From assembly GCF_051175385.1 (NCBI RefSeq), contig NZ_CP195106.1:3410001-3474000 (forward strand): 64,000 bases of DNA, given 5' to 3'. The notes beneath the pieces were generated by a model. It was given only the letters and a program-made list of their open reading frames with translations, searched no databases and was not told the origin of the DNA. The position numbers and the translations under genes are program-made. This DNA comes from Tundrisphaera lichenicola. Its GTDB lineage: Bacteria > Planctomycetota > Planctomycetia > Isosphaerales > Isosphaeraceae. Every line of letters starts with the position of its first letter. Position 1 is the stretch's first letter. Below, in pieces: positions 1-12,160 of the stretch.

Positions 1-632
1 TCGAGCCATCGGGCCAGGCCTTCGGTGAACCCCTGCGTGATGTGCTGGACGGCCAGGATCGGCGCGGAGAAATCCGGGGGGAGTCCCGAGAGCAGCTTCT
101 GAAGGGCCAGGGGACCCCCCGTCGAGGCGCCGATCGCCACGATCTGCGCCGGCGTGCCCGCCACCGGGGGGGGCGTCGGGCCTGGTGGGTTCGGCCGGGG
201 GCGGGGCGGGTACTCCCGCCATCGGCGGACGACCTTGACCTGCGACATCGCCTTGACCGTCGAGATCAGGCGGCGGGCCGACGCGGCGAACCCCGGCGCG
301 TCCGGGCCGACCGGCTTCTTCAGCACGTCCAGCGCCCCATGCCCGAGCATCTCCAGCGAGCCCTCGACCTCGCCCGGCAGGGCCCCGGCGGTGACGATGA
401 CGATCGGAGTCGGGGCGGTGATCATGATCTCGCGAGTCGCCGCCAGGCCGTCCAGCCGGGGCATCAGGATGTCCATCGTCACCACGTCGGGCCGGAGCCT
501 CTGCGTCATCTCGACCGCTTCGACGCCATCTCTCGCCTCGCCCACGACTTCGAGCCCGGGGTCGGACCCCAGGATCAGGACCAGCAGGGAGCGGGCGGTC
601 TCGGAGTCGTCGACGACCAACACACGGATCAT
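1..632 (-). CDS. cheB: Chemotaxis response regulator protein-glutamate methylesterase (CheB), 3' end outside window
   Basis: CheB removes methyl groups from chemoreceptor glutamates under control of its receiver domain. Residues 1-120 form a CheY-like receiver with the acidic pair DD at 8-9, phospho-acceptor Asp54 (in VTMDILMP) and the conserved Lys106 before Pro. A proline-rich linker (about 138-158) leads to the catalytic domain with GASTGGP (nucleophile Ser170) and His197 in AVQHITQGF. The last third, with the catalytic Asp, lies beyond position 1. The ATG at 632 gives a complete receiver N-terminus. It lies 253 bp downstream of the CheA-type kinase on the same strand, so the two probably form one phosphorelay. 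No chemoreceptor or cheW/cheR gene is visible, so the output may be classical chemotaxis or another Che-like pathway. Confidence 0.93.
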   Translation of the reverse strand, partial: MIRVLVVDDSETARSLLVLILGSDPGLEVVGEARDGVEAVEMTQRLRPDVVTMDILMPRLDGLAATREIMITAPTPIVIVTAGALPGEVEGSLEMLGHGALDVLKKPVGPDAPGFAASARRLISTVKAMSQVKVVRRWREYPPRPRPNPPGPTPPPVAGTPAQIVAIGASTGGPLALQKLLSGLPPDFSAPILAVQHITQGFTEGLARWL

Positions 633-885
633 CAGTCTGAGGCTCCCTCGGCTTCGAGGTGGAATGAACAAGCGTCCGGGTCGGGGCTCGTTCAGGAATG
701 GGGGGCGGGATGATTCGGAGTTTCGATCGGCATTCCGGGACGATTCGGCCGGATTCTTCCCGGATTCCGCGGAGCGGCGAAGGGTCGATGGACAAGGGGG
801 GCCGTCGAGGGTCGTTCGCTCACGGCGATGGCCGGTGGGCGAGAAGGGCCCGGGGAAATCTCGCCCACCGGCATCGGGTCCGATT

Positions 886-3150
886 TCATTCGTCAGACAT
901 TTCCATCTCCTGGCCGTGGGCCATCCTCGATTGATTCCGGGTTTGCTCTCGGAGGAGCCGCGAGACGGCCTCGATCAAGGCCCGATCGGGCGATCCTTTG
1001 AGGAGATAGGCGTCGGCCCCGGCCTCGACGCCCCGGGCTCGGTCGGCCTCGCTCGATCTCGAGGTGTAGAGGATCACCGGGAGGTGGGCGAACCGGGCCG
1101 AGGCCCGGACGGCGCGGGTCAGGGCGAATCCGTCCATCCGAGGCATCTCGACGTCGCTGATCAGGAGGTCGGGGGCCCATTCCTGGAGGGTCCGCCAGCC
1201 GGCCTCGCCATCGACGGCCGTCGTCACTTCGAAGCCGGCGGACTCCAGCCGGTCCTTCTCGCGCGTGCGGGTCGTGGCCGAGTCGTCGACGACCAGGAGC
1301 CGCTTCCTGGGCGGGGCCGCACCCCGGTCCCGGCCCATCGGGGGGCCTTGGGCCTTGCCCAGCGCGGCACGGATCAGGCCGGCGGCGTTGATCACCAGGG
1401 CAATCCGGCCCGAGGGCTGGATCGTGGCCCCCGAGAAGAACCGGGCGTGGCGGACCCTCGCCCCCAGGGTCTTGACGGTGATCTCCTGCTCGGCCAGGAG
1501 GTCGTCGACCAGGAACGCCATCCGGCGCTCGCCGGCCGCCACGATCAACCCCGGCGACTTCCCCGAGGGCTCCCGACCGGGCAGGCCCAGGGCCTCGGCC
1601 AGCGAGGCCACCGGCAAGAGGGGCCCGCCGCCGCTGGACAGGACCCGGAAGCCTTCCACGACCCGGAAATCCGACGGGCCGACCCGGATCAGCTTCTGCA
1701 CGTTGGTCGTGGCGAAGGCGAAGACCTGCCCCCCCGCGGAGGCCATCAAGGCCCGGAGCGTCGTCAGGGTCAGGGGCAGGGCCATCGTCAGCCTCAGGCC
1801 TCGTCCCGGCTTCGAGGCCAGCTCGATCGTCCCGTGGAGTTGCTCCAGCCGGTCCTTGACCACGTCGAGACCCACGCCCCGGCCCGAGATGTTGGTGATC
1901 CGCCCGGCCGTGGAGAAGCCGGGCAGGAAGATCAATCGCTCCAGGTCGCGGGCGTCGGTCGGCTCGTCCAGGCCCCGCTGCCTCGCCTGTTCGCGGAGCC
2001 GATCGAGGTTCAGCCCGGCCCCGTCGTCGGCGACGACCACCTCGACCTGGGCCCCGCGCAGGGCCGCCGAGACCGTGATCCGGGCCTGGGGCGGCTTGCC
2101 CACCTCGACCCGACGCTCGGGCGGCTCGATCCCGTGGTCGACCGCGTTGTGGACCAGGTGGCGGAGCGGGTCCTTCAGCCCTTCCAGGATCGAGCGGTCG
2201 ATCTCGACGCCTCCTCCTTCGATGACCAGTTCGACCTGCTTGCCGACCGCCCGAGCGACGTCGCGGACGGTCCGGTCCAGCCCCTGGCAGGCCTCGGCGA
2301 ACGGGAGCATCCGGGCCCGCCGGACCTCCTCTTCCAGAAGTCCCGAGGCCCGGTCGAGCTGCGACCGGTCGCCCCCCATCGCCGAGGCCAGCCGCTCCAG
2401 GTCGCGTTCGAGTCGGCCGAGGTGCTCGCCGGTCCGACGGAGCGTCGAGGCGACCCGCCGGGGGAGGATCGCCCGGTCCGAGTCGTCGGCCCGGCCCAGC
2501 AAGGCCGCGAGCGGCTTCTCGACGTTCCGCCAGTCGGCCCGCCATCGGCCGAGGAAGTCGCGGATGACCTCCAGGTCATCCCCCCGAGAGCCGACCCGTC
2601 GACGGGCCACCAGCAATTCCCCGCTGTGCGTCAGGAGCGCATCGAGCTTCTCGGCGGGAACCCGCACGATCGCCGAGCCGGCCGAGGATTCCGACGGAGC
2701 GGCCGGGCTCGGTGCCGGGGTCGACGCCGGGGGGACGGGCATCGAGGTCCGGTCGGCGGCGGCCTTCAGGTGGGGCAGGAGCGCCACCAGCGGCGAGTCC
2801 GACAGATCGGCCTGCTCGCGGAGCCGGAGGCCGGCCTCCTCGATCGCGTCGGCCGAGGCGAAGAGGAGGGCGAACAGGTCGTGGTCGAACGCCAGCCGGC
2901 CCTCGCCACCCGCGACGAACAATTCTTCCAGCAGGTGACTCATCGACTCGATCGGTCCCACGTTGACCGACCGGGCGGCCCCCTTCAGGCTGTGGGCCGC
3001 GCGAAGCATCGAGGCGAACGACTCGGCCCGCCCCGGCCCGGCCGGGTCTCGCTCCAGGGCCAGGAGGTCGTGATTGAGCGCCCGGACGTGCTCGTCGAGC
3101 TCGACCAGGAACGTGGCCATCAACCGCTTGATCAGGCTATTCCTGTCCAT
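886..3150 (-). CDS. cheA: Hybrid CheA-type sensor histidine kinase with C-terminal receiver domain
   Basis: A 754-residue Che-family kinase. The N-terminal HPt domain carries the phosphorylatable His53 in AAHSLKGAAR. The dimerisation/ATPase core has the N-box LVHNAVDHGIEPP and the G-boxes DDGAGLN and GRGVGLDVV. A CheW-like coupling domain follows (around residues 480-600). The last ~139 residues are a receiver (LLVVDDSATT, phospho-acceptor Asp666 in LISDVEMPRMDG, Lys718). A P2 docking domain is not obvious; the HPt is followed by a proline/alanine-rich linker. CheA-REC hybrids are typical of alternative chemosensory clusters, such as those controlling motility, biofilm or development. It is first in the visible operon, with cheB 253 bp downstream. 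The start ATG is preceded by a weak purine stretch. Confidence 0.93.
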   Translation of the reverse strand: MDRNSLIKRLMATFLVELDEHVRALNHDLLALERDPAGPGRAESFASMLRAAHSLKGAARSVNVGPIESMSHLLEELFVAGGEGRLAFDHDLFALLFASADAIEEAGLRLREQADLSDSPLVALLPHLKAAADRTSMPVPPASTPAPSPAAPSESSAGSAIVRVPAEKLDALLTHSGELLVARRRVGSRGDDLEVIRDFLGRWRADWRNVEKPLAALLGRADDSDRAILPRRVASTLRRTGEHLGRLERDLERLASAMGGDRSQLDRASGLLEEEVRRARMLPFAEACQGLDRTVRDVARAVGKQVELVIEGGGVEIDRSILEGLKDPLRHLVHNAVDHGIEPPERRVEVGKPPQARITVSAALRGAQVEVVVADDGAGLNLDRLREQARQRGLDEPTDARDLERLIFLPGFSTAGRITNISGRGVGLDVVKDRLEQLHGTIELASKPGRGLRLTMALPLTLTTLRALMASAGGQVFAFATTNVQKLIRVGPSDFRVVEGFRVLSSGGGPLLPVASLAEALGLPGREPSGKSPGLIVAAGERRMAFLVDDLLAEQEITVKTLGARVRHARFFSGATIQPSGRIALVINAAGLIRAALGKAQGPPMGRDRGAAPPRKRLLVVDDSATTRTREKDRLESAGFEVTTAVDGEAGWRTLQEWAPDLLISDVEMPRMDGFALTRAVRASARFAHLPVILYTSRSSEADRARGVEAGADAYLLKGSPDRALIEAVSRLLREQTRNQSRMAHGQEMEMSDE

Positions 3151-3390
3151 CGTCCGCCCGTCAGGCCCGCGGGACTTCTCCTCCGATCCTTAAAGAATAC
3201 ACGTCGGCTCGCCTTATCGCTCGGGTGATTTCGAGATTGCATCCGCTGGTCTGAAAGTCGGCCGAGGAGAGGCAGCACCGTTCCCGACGATCCTCGACGC
3301 GATTCCCGGATTCCTTCGAGGGCCCGGCCCTGAGAAACGGGAGGTTCCCTCGTCCCCGAGCGTTGGGGACGAGAGGCGGCCTGGTGATGC

Positions 3391-3876
3391 TCAGTAGGTG
3401 ATCGTCCCGTCAAGAACGACCGTCATCGCCTGCCCTCCGGCGAGATTCGAGAGGTCAATCACGGCGTAAAATGTCCCCGATCCGGTCGCTCCGGCAAACC
3501 GGCCCGTACCGTGGGTGAACTGGAACGTCCCGGCCCCGACGCCCGTCCCGGCGTTCAGCGTGCCGACGTAGTCGAAGGTCAGCTGGTCGCCATTCGACGC
3601 GGTGAGCGTGACCGATCCGATGCCCGGAGCTTCGCCGTTGGCATCGGGAAAGCCCAGGAGGAAGAGGCTGCCCTCCTGCAGGGCACGGCCCAAGTGGGTG
3701 GTCTGGCCGTAGCCGATGAAGTTGGCTCCGGAGGGGCCGAAGGCCGCGTAGACATTGTCCCAGGTGGCCACGACCCGCGAGTGGAACGGGCGAGGGCCGG
3801 CGGCGAGGGCCGGGGAGGGCGTCGCGAGAAACCCGATGAGAAGCGCGAAGACGGCCGGGCGAAGGGTGCGGATCAT
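3391..3876 (-). CDS. Exported hypothetical protein with a lipocalin-like/beta-rich body
   Basis: A 161-residue protein with a clear Sec signal peptide (MIRTLRPAVFALLIGF, cleavage near ALAAG at about 26). The mature part is rich in Gly, Thr, Phe and Val in alternating patterns (GAGTFQFTHGTGRFAGATG; GSGTFYAVIDLS), suggesting a small all-beta barrel. The GTGRFAGATGSG stretch resembles those of bacterial proteins of the allene-oxide-cyclase-like barrel type, but the match is weak and no enzymatic residue can be assigned. An AGGAA lies 8-9 nt before the ATG. It is a single gene, 240 bp upstream of cheA on the same strand and separated from the divergent sigma factor gene. Confidence 0.8.
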   Translation of the reverse strand: MIRTLRPAVFALLIGFLATPSPALAAGPRPFHSRVVATWDNVYAAFGPSGANFIGYGQTTHLGRALQEGSLFLLGFPDANGEAPGIGSVTLTASNGDQLTFDYVGTLNAGTGVGAGTFQFTHGTGRFAGATGSGTFYAVIDLSNLAGGQAMTVVLDGTITY

Positions 3877-4230
3877 GGGGCGGTTCCTGATTCTGTGAGG
3901 AGAGGGGAGCAGGCCATCATCGGACCAGGACGTCGAGGTACGTCATGGAAGCCGAGAAGCCCGGATAATCGGCCGATCCTGACCGTGGGGACGGCGGGGC
4001 CGCCTAACGACCGGGTTGCTCGGAGCCGGGCGGACGTCGCGATCCATGACTCATGATGATGGTGCCGGCTCCGACCGAGTCTCCTGGAACCCCCGAGGCG
4101 CACGCGCCTTTTCGATGTTTTCGGGAACATCCTCCCTGATGGAAGATGGCCCGGTCGTCTCAGAATTGTCATGATGGCAATGGCTATCATTTGATTCGCG
4201 GTTCATTGTCCTCTGAGTCAGGGGGCCCCG
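3877..4230. other. Intergenic region between divergent genes, with a possible operator dyad
   Basis: This gap holds the divergent promoters for the exported protein (minus) and the sigma factor (plus). The only structure seen is an imperfect dyad at 4171-4190 (ATGATGGC, 4-bp spacer, GCTATCAT), 41 bp before the sigma factor ATG. It could be a regulator site. No convincing -35/-10 pair and no gene were found. Confidence 0.35.
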
Positions 4231-4763
4231 ATGAGTGGCCAGGGATTCGTTGACGGGGACGAACTCGCCGCGATCGTCCCTCTGCTGAGGTCTCGGGCAC
4301 AACGGCTGATCGGCAAGAGGCTTGGCCAGTGGGTCGCACCTTCGGACCTGGTCCAGGAAACGCTCCTGATCGCCGTCCGTCGATTCGCCGAGATCTCGGG
4401 CCGACCGGCTCGGCAAGTCCTCGCCTGGTTGCTCCAAACGATGCAATTTCGCCTCATGAGATATGTCCGCGATCACCGCGACGAACTGGTTCGCCCCGAG
4501 AGGGATTGCGGTTCGAGGGACGAGGGGGCTCGAAGTTCCACGGCGGTCCTCGGTAGGATGGTCCGATCGGAGGTCGGGGGGATCTTGTTCGCCCAGATCG
4601 AGACCTTGCCGGAGGCGGAGCGACGCGTGGTGGAGATCCTCTACCGGGAGAATCGGACGACGACGGAGGTCGCGGCCGAACTGGGGCGGAGCGAGGGTGC
4701 GGTCCGGGCCTTGCATCAGCGGGCACTCCGCCGACTCCGAGTGCGATTCGGGGTCGATCGACC

Positions 4764-4767
<4 letters not shown>
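4231..4767 (+). CDS. ECF-type RNA polymerase sigma factor, planctomycete kinase-linked type
   Basis: A 178-residue sigma-70 family protein with only regions 2 and 4. Region 2 spans about 10-85 (SDLVQETLLIAVRRFAEI, ending in FRLMRYVRDHRDELV). Region 4 spans about 125-172 (LPEAERRVVEILYRENRTT, then the helix-turn-helix EVAAELGRSEGAVRALHQRA). The TGA stop overlaps the ATG of the kinase gene in an ATGA, so the two are translationally coupled. In planctomycetes such sigma factors are commonly adjacent to Ser/Thr kinases that are thought to activate them by phosphorylation; no anti-sigma factor is visible. The GGGGGCCCCG before the ATG is not a typical ribosome-binding site. Confidence 0.93.
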
Positions 4768-8144
<3,377 letters not shown>

Positions 8145-8151
8145 CGCTCGC

Positions 8152-9345
8152 TCAACCCCTCGGGTCGGCCATCCGGCCCAGGAACAGGAGGCTCCCCGAT
8201 CGGGTATCGCGGATCAGGAAGAGGAACGGGTGGTCGGCGCGGAAGACCACGGGCGGGGTCGGGACGGCCATGGCCCTCGGGGCCATGATCACCCCGGTGG
8301 CGGCGGCGGCCTCGGTCCCCTCCTCGTTGACGTCGACGAAGGCCTTGTGGACGACCTCCTCGATGTAAAGTTCTTCCTGGATGGTCATGCCCGAGAAGTC
8401 GGCGTCCAGTTGATCGAAGGCCAGGGGCATCCCCATCTTGGTCAGGACGTCGCCCAGGGTGAATTGCGAGGTCATCTTGAAGCGAGGCAACGCGACCTGG
8501 ACGCTCTTGCTTCGGAGGCCCGCGATCCACTTGTCCAGCTTCTCGGGAGCCAGTCCGGTCTCCAGGGCGGGCAGTCCGTCGATCGCGTCGGGCAGGAGCA
8601 CGACCATCGACAGATCCCCCTCGCCGTAGGGGAGTTCCAGGGCCTTCAGGCCGTCGCCCGCCCAGAATCGCAGGTTCTCTTGCCGGTGCATGAGCGGGGC
8701 CGGGACGGCGCGGTCGGCGGCCAGGTGGAAGGGTTCTTCCTTCGTCGCGCCCTTGGGGAACGGCGTGGACCAGTCCCCCTTGAAGTAGATCGCGTTGGTC
8801 AGGACCAGGCGGGTCCTCGCGTCGAGGACGTCGGGCGGGATCAGGTCGACGATCTTACCCTCGGTCTGCCGCTCGACCCAGTCGTTGATCCTCGATCGGG
8901 CCTGCTCGGTGGCGGTGAAGTCGAGCTCCTCCAGCCCGGCCCGGTACTGATCTTTCACGATCGAGAGGAAGGCGGGAAGGTAGTGCAGGCCCTTCTTGCC
9001 CCAGAGCCGGTTGGCGATGCTCAGGCGGTATCCCCGCTTCGAGTCGCCCGGATCGAGCGCCTTGAGCAGCGAACCGAAGGCGGCGTGAAGCCGCTCCTGG
9101 GGCATCGAGAAATGCAGGGTCCGGGCCATCTCCTGCGCGGTCTCTTCCCTGGCCCCGGCATAGGTCATGGCCAGGGCCGTCGAGAGGCTCCCGGGCGAGA
9201 AGAAGAGGTTGCCCGGCCGGTTCTGGAGCTTGCCGAACAGTTCGAGGGCGAATCTGGTGTTGCCCGGGACGACGTCATCCATCGGAACGTCCTCGTATGC
9301 GGCCCCGATCGCGATGGCAAGAAACGGCACCAGTAGGCAGGGCAT
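8152..9345 (-). CDS. Serpin family serine protease inhibitor, exported
   Basis: A 397-residue serpin. A short hydrophobic N-terminus (MPCLLVPFLAIAIGAA) is a likely Sec signal. Family hallmarks include LFFSPGSLSTALAMTYAGAR, NRLWG, LVLTNAIYFKGDW and the C-terminal FRADHPFLFLIRD. The reactive-centre loop (about residues 336-357) has the small-residue hinge EEGTEAAAAT needed for loop insertion, so it should be inhibitory. Counting as in alpha-1-antitrypsin puts Arg of APRAM at P1, predicting inhibition of a trypsin-like protease, but the loop is about three residues longer and P1 could shift. It ends 8 bp from the convergent kinase gene. A GGAG lies 7 nt before the ATG. Confidence 0.95.
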   Translation of the reverse strand: MPCLLVPFLAIAIGAAYEDVPMDDVVPGNTRFALELFGKLQNRPGNLFFSPGSLSTALAMTYAGAREETAQEMARTLHFSMPQERLHAAFGSLLKALDPGDSKRGYRLSIANRLWGKKGLHYLPAFLSIVKDQYRAGLEELDFTATEQARSRINDWVERQTEGKIVDLIPPDVLDARTRLVLTNAIYFKGDWSTPFPKGATKEEPFHLAADRAVPAPLMHRQENLRFWAGDGLKALELPYGEGDLSMVVLLPDAIDGLPALETGLAPEKLDKWIAGLRSKSVQVALPRFKMTSQFTLGDVLTKMGMPLAFDQLDADFSGMTIQEELYIEEVVHKAFVDVNEEGTEAAAATGVIMAPRAMAVPTPPVVFRADHPFLFLIRDTRSGSLLFLGRMADPRG

Positions 9346-9522
9346 GGGACACTCCAGGCCAGGACGTGATTGATCTCCGGGGAGATCACGGCCGAGGCGG
9401 CCGCTTCTTGGGCCCTTTCGCGATCCAGGTGTGCCGGATGTCCCGCCTGCCTCGCCGGCCGGGTCGGTTCCGAGACCCCGCAGGGGGCGGGGTTGTCGTC
9501 GTCCCCGCCCCGGCGTTGGCCC

Positions 9523-9801
9523 TCAATAAAGCTTGGCGATCGCGGGGGAAGACGTGACGATATTGCCCTCCCCATCGGCCGTCAGGAAGAAGCTGTCGGT
9601 GATCCGAGCCGTGTTGGGGCTCTTGCCGACCAGGACATTCACCCGGTATCGGTCCCCCCCGAGGGGCTTGACCTGGACCTTGAGCAGATCCTTCGGCGTA
9701 CCGAGGGAGCGGACCACTTGTCGGCCGATGTGTTCGTTCAGCGAGTCCCGCTGGATTCCGTCCGCAGGCTTGTCGCGATCGCCCGTCTGGGTGGTAGCCA
9801 T
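9523..9801 (-). CDS. Small conserved hypothetical protein
   Basis: A 92-residue, hydrophilic, probably cytoplasmic protein with no signal peptide or membrane segment. The central part (LLKVQVKPLGGDRYRVNVLV) and DSFFLTADGEGNIV look like a compact alpha/beta domain. No family is recognised. It starts 30 bp after the DUF3467-type gene on the same strand, so the two are probably co-transcribed. An AGGA is found 8 nt before the ATG. Confidence 0.75.
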   Translation of the reverse strand: MATTQTGDRDKPADGIQRDSLNEHIGRQVVRSLGTPKDLLKVQVKPLGGDRYRVNVLVGKSPNTARITDSFFLTADGEGNIVTSSPAIAKLY

Positions 9802-9831
9802 GATGGTCCTGGATGGAGTCGGAAAGTCGAG

Positions 9832-10227
9832 TCAGAGCTTGATGACCTGCGGCGGATTGGTCGGGCCCGAGGGCGCCGGATGCGCCTGGTTGGCCCGTCG
9901 CTGGACATCCAGCTCGATCGCCCCGAAGGTCTGCTCGTGGCGCTGGATGGTCATGCCGAGCGCCGCCAGGAGCCGCTTGGTCGTGTACTGGTTCAAGACG
10001 ATCCGATGGACCGACTGGACGTTCTGCGGCCCGGGCGCGAACGGTTGCATGTTCAGGCCGAAGTCGAGGATGACCTCCTCGGGGGTGGCCATCACCCGGC
10101 AGAAGTTCGCATAACTCGGCAGGGTGTCCGAATCGTCGACAACCACCTCGGGGCCTTGCTGGGCCTGGGGATTCTGCGGAGACTGGGGGTGCGAGGCTTC
10201 CGTCCCCTGATGTTCTGATTCGCTCAC
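9832..10227 (-). CDS. DUF3467-type protein
   Basis: 131 residues if translated from the GTG at 10227, which has AGGAG 9-10 nt upstream; an open frame runs further up, but into the divergent phosphatase gene. After a Gln/Pro-rich, disordered N-terminus (1-30), the segment YANFCRVMATPEEVILDFG and the later HRIVLNQYTTKRLLAALGM match the DUF3467 pattern, a small domain of unknown function found in bacteria and phages. It is likely in an operon with the 92-residue protein 30 bp downstream. No function can be given. Confidence 0.75.
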   Translation of the reverse strand: MSESEHQGTEASHPQSPQNPQAQQGPEVVVDDSDTLPSYANFCRVMATPEEVILDFGLNMQPFAPGPQNVQSVHRIVLNQYTTKRLLAALGMTIQRHEQTFGAIELDVQRRANQAHPAPSGPTNPPQVIKL

Positions 10228-10507
10228 GTCGGACTCTCCTGTCGGTCCCCCGCCCCGATCGAGCGCGGAGGATGGTCGAGATCGTGCATCCTTTACCCGG
10301 ATTCTATCAGGGTTTGCTTTTTCAATCCATCGCTTTATCGAACCGAGTCCTTCGGCGGATCGTTCGAACGGGACGCGGTCCTCGGCAGGATTCCCTCGGA
10401 ATGTTGGAGGGGCCGGTGCCGACTCGACGTTGCGGAGGGTGTCTCGTCGCGAGTATCCTGAGCGGCGCCGTCCCCGATTCCGCCCCCGCATTTCGAAGGT
10501 CTCACCC

Positions 10508-12061
10508 ATGCTCAGACGCCGGGAATTCGGTGCCTTGCTCGCCGCTTCGGCTTCGCCCTGGGGCCGCGTCCTGGCCCAGGATGCCGCCTCGGTGATCCGC
10601 TCGGAGGCCGGTCGGCCGGCGATCACGCACGGGGTCGCGGCCGGCGACGTGGGCGGGGCTTCGGCCGTGGTCTGGTCGAGGACCGACCGGCCTTCGCGGA
10701 TGATCGTCGAGTACGCCACGACCGGGTCGTTTCGCGACCCTCGTCGGGTGGTCGGCCCCGCAGCGCTCCCGGAGAACGACTTCACCGGCAAGGTTGTCCT
10801 GACCGGGCTCCCGCCGGGCCAGGTGGTGAGCTACCGGGTCACGTTCCAGGACCCGGCCTCTCGCAGTTCGACAAGCCTCCCCGTCGAGGGGCGATTCCGG
10901 ACCTCGCCCGACGCGAACGCCGACATCCGCTTCGCCTGGGGGGGCGACGTCGCGGGCCAGGGGTTCGGGATCGACCGATCCCGGGGCGGGATGCGGATCT
11001 TCGAGTCGATCCGCCAGGCCCGGCCCGACTTCTTCCTCCACAGCGGCGACCACATCTACGCCGACAACCCGATCCCCGCCGAGATCAAGCTCGATGACGG
11101 CACTCTCTGGAAGAATCTGGTCACCGAGCCGACCTCCAAGGTGGCCGAGACCCTCGACGAGTTCCGGGGCCGCTACCGGTACAACCTGACCGACGAGAAC
11201 GTCCGTCGATTCAACGCCGAGGTCCCCATCCTCGCGCAGTGGGACGACCACGAGACGCTCAATAACTGGTATCCCGGCGAGACGCTCGAAGACCCCCGAT
11301 ACCAGGTCAGGGACGTCGACCTCCTGTCCGCCCGGGCCCGCCGGGCCTTCTTCGAATATCTCCCGACCCGGGCCAACCCCGACGACCCGTCGAGGATCTA
11401 TCGATCGGTCCGCTACGGCCCCCGGCTCGAAGTCTTCCTGATCGACCAGAGGACCTATCGAGGGCCGAACTCCAGCAACCGCCAGCCCGAGTCCGGCGCC
11501 GCGACCGCCTTCCTCGGCAAGGATCAGGTCGAGTGGCTGGCCCGGTCCCTGAAGGCCAGCACGGCGACATGGAAGGTGGTGGCCAGCGACATGCCCATCG
11601 GCCTGATCATCGGCGACGGACCCGGGACCTACGAGGCCCTGGCCAACGGAGACGGAGGCCCGCCCCTGGGCCGGGAGTTGGAGATGGCCGCGCTGCTCCG
11701 GTCGCTCAAGGAGGGAGGGGTCCGCAACGTCGTCTGGCTGACCGCCGACGTCCACTACGCCGCCGCCCACCACTACGACCCTTCCCGCGCCAGGTTCACC
11801 GACTTCGACCCCTTCTGGGAGTTCGTCGCTGGCCCCCTGAACGCCGGGACCTTCGGGCCGGGAACCCTCGATGCCACCTTCGGCCCCGAGGTCCGATTCA
11901 ACTCCATCCCCAAGGGCATGAAGCCCAACCGCCCTCCCTCGGAAGGTCATCAGTTCTTCGGGGTCGTCCGGATCGAGGGCCGGACCGGCGTGATGACCGT
12001 GGCCCTGAATGACATCGAGGGGAAGACGCTGTACTCGGTCGACCTCGACCCGATGGGCTGA
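10508..12061 (+). CDS. phoD: Alkaline phosphatase D family (PhoD-type) phosphodiesterase, Tat-exported
   Basis: 517 residues from the ATG at 10508. This start gives a Tat-like signal (MLRRREFGALLAASASPWG, cleavage near LAQDA); the longer open frame is rejected because it would bury that signal. An N-terminal fibronectin-like domain (about 30-135: ITHGVAAGDVGGASAVVWSR) precedes the metallophosphatase domain with DFFLHSGDHIYAD, AQWDDHETLNNW and WLTADVHYAAAHH, the metal ligands of PhoD enzymes (Fe/Ca type). It should release phosphate from phosphodiesters and monoesters outside the cytoplasm. The 3' end (11941-12061) is repeated in degraded form at 13331-13451. Confidence 0.93.
   Translation: MLRRREFGALLAASASPWGRVLAQDAASVIRSEAGRPAITHGVAAGDVGGASAVVWSRTDRPSRMIVEYATTGSFRDPRRVVGPAALPENDFTGKVVLTGLPPGQVVSYRVTFQDPASRSSTSLPVEGRFRTSPDANADIRFAWGGDVAGQGFGIDRSRGGMRIFESIRQARPDFFLHSGDHIYADNPIPAEIKLDDGTLWKNLVTEPTSKVAETLDEFRGRYRYNLTDENVRRFNAEVPILAQWDDHETLNNWYPGETLEDPRYQVRDVDLLSARARRAFFEYLPTRANPDDPSRIYRSVRYGPRLEVFLIDQRTYRGPNSSNRQPESGAATAFLGKDQVEWLARSLKASTATWKVVASDMPIGLIIGDGPGTYEALANGDGGPPLGRELEMAALLRSLKEGGVRNVVWLTADVHYAAAHHYDPSRARFTDFDPFWEFVAGPLNAGTFGPGTLDATFGPEVRFNSIPKGMKPNRPPSEGHQFFGVVRIEGRTGVMTVALNDIEGKTLYSVDLDPMG
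11941..12061 (+). repeat. Direct repeat, copy 1: 3' end of phoD
   Basis: These 121 bp recur at 13331-13451 without indels; I count 104 of 121 identical positions. The two copies bracket the PEP-CTERM gene on the minus strand. Confidence 0.9.
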
Positions 12062-12081
12062 ATCCCCGACAACCCGTAGTC

Positions 12082-12140
12082 GCTCGACTTCAAATCGAGC
12101 CATGAGCAGTCGGAGCCTCGCCCCGGAGCGAGGCTTCCGA
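12082..12140. terminator. Tandem hairpins between convergent genes
   Basis: Two inverted repeats follow the phoD stop. The first is GCTCGA/TCGAGC (12082-12087 and 12095-12100). The second is stronger, with arms starting at 12110 (tcggagcctcg) and ending at 12140 (cgaggcttccga, one bulged base). They sit between the ends of phoD and the convergent PEP-CTERM gene and could terminate both. There is no clear U-tract. Confidence 0.55.
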
Positions 12141-12160
12141 CTTGAGGGACGGATGAGGCA

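Noticed and set aside
154..3228. Open frame of 1024 codons on the plus strand across cheA/cheB
   Set aside because: Antisense shadow of the CheA and CheB genes; low-complexity Arg/Pro/Gly-rich product with no domain, as expected for high-GC antisense frames.
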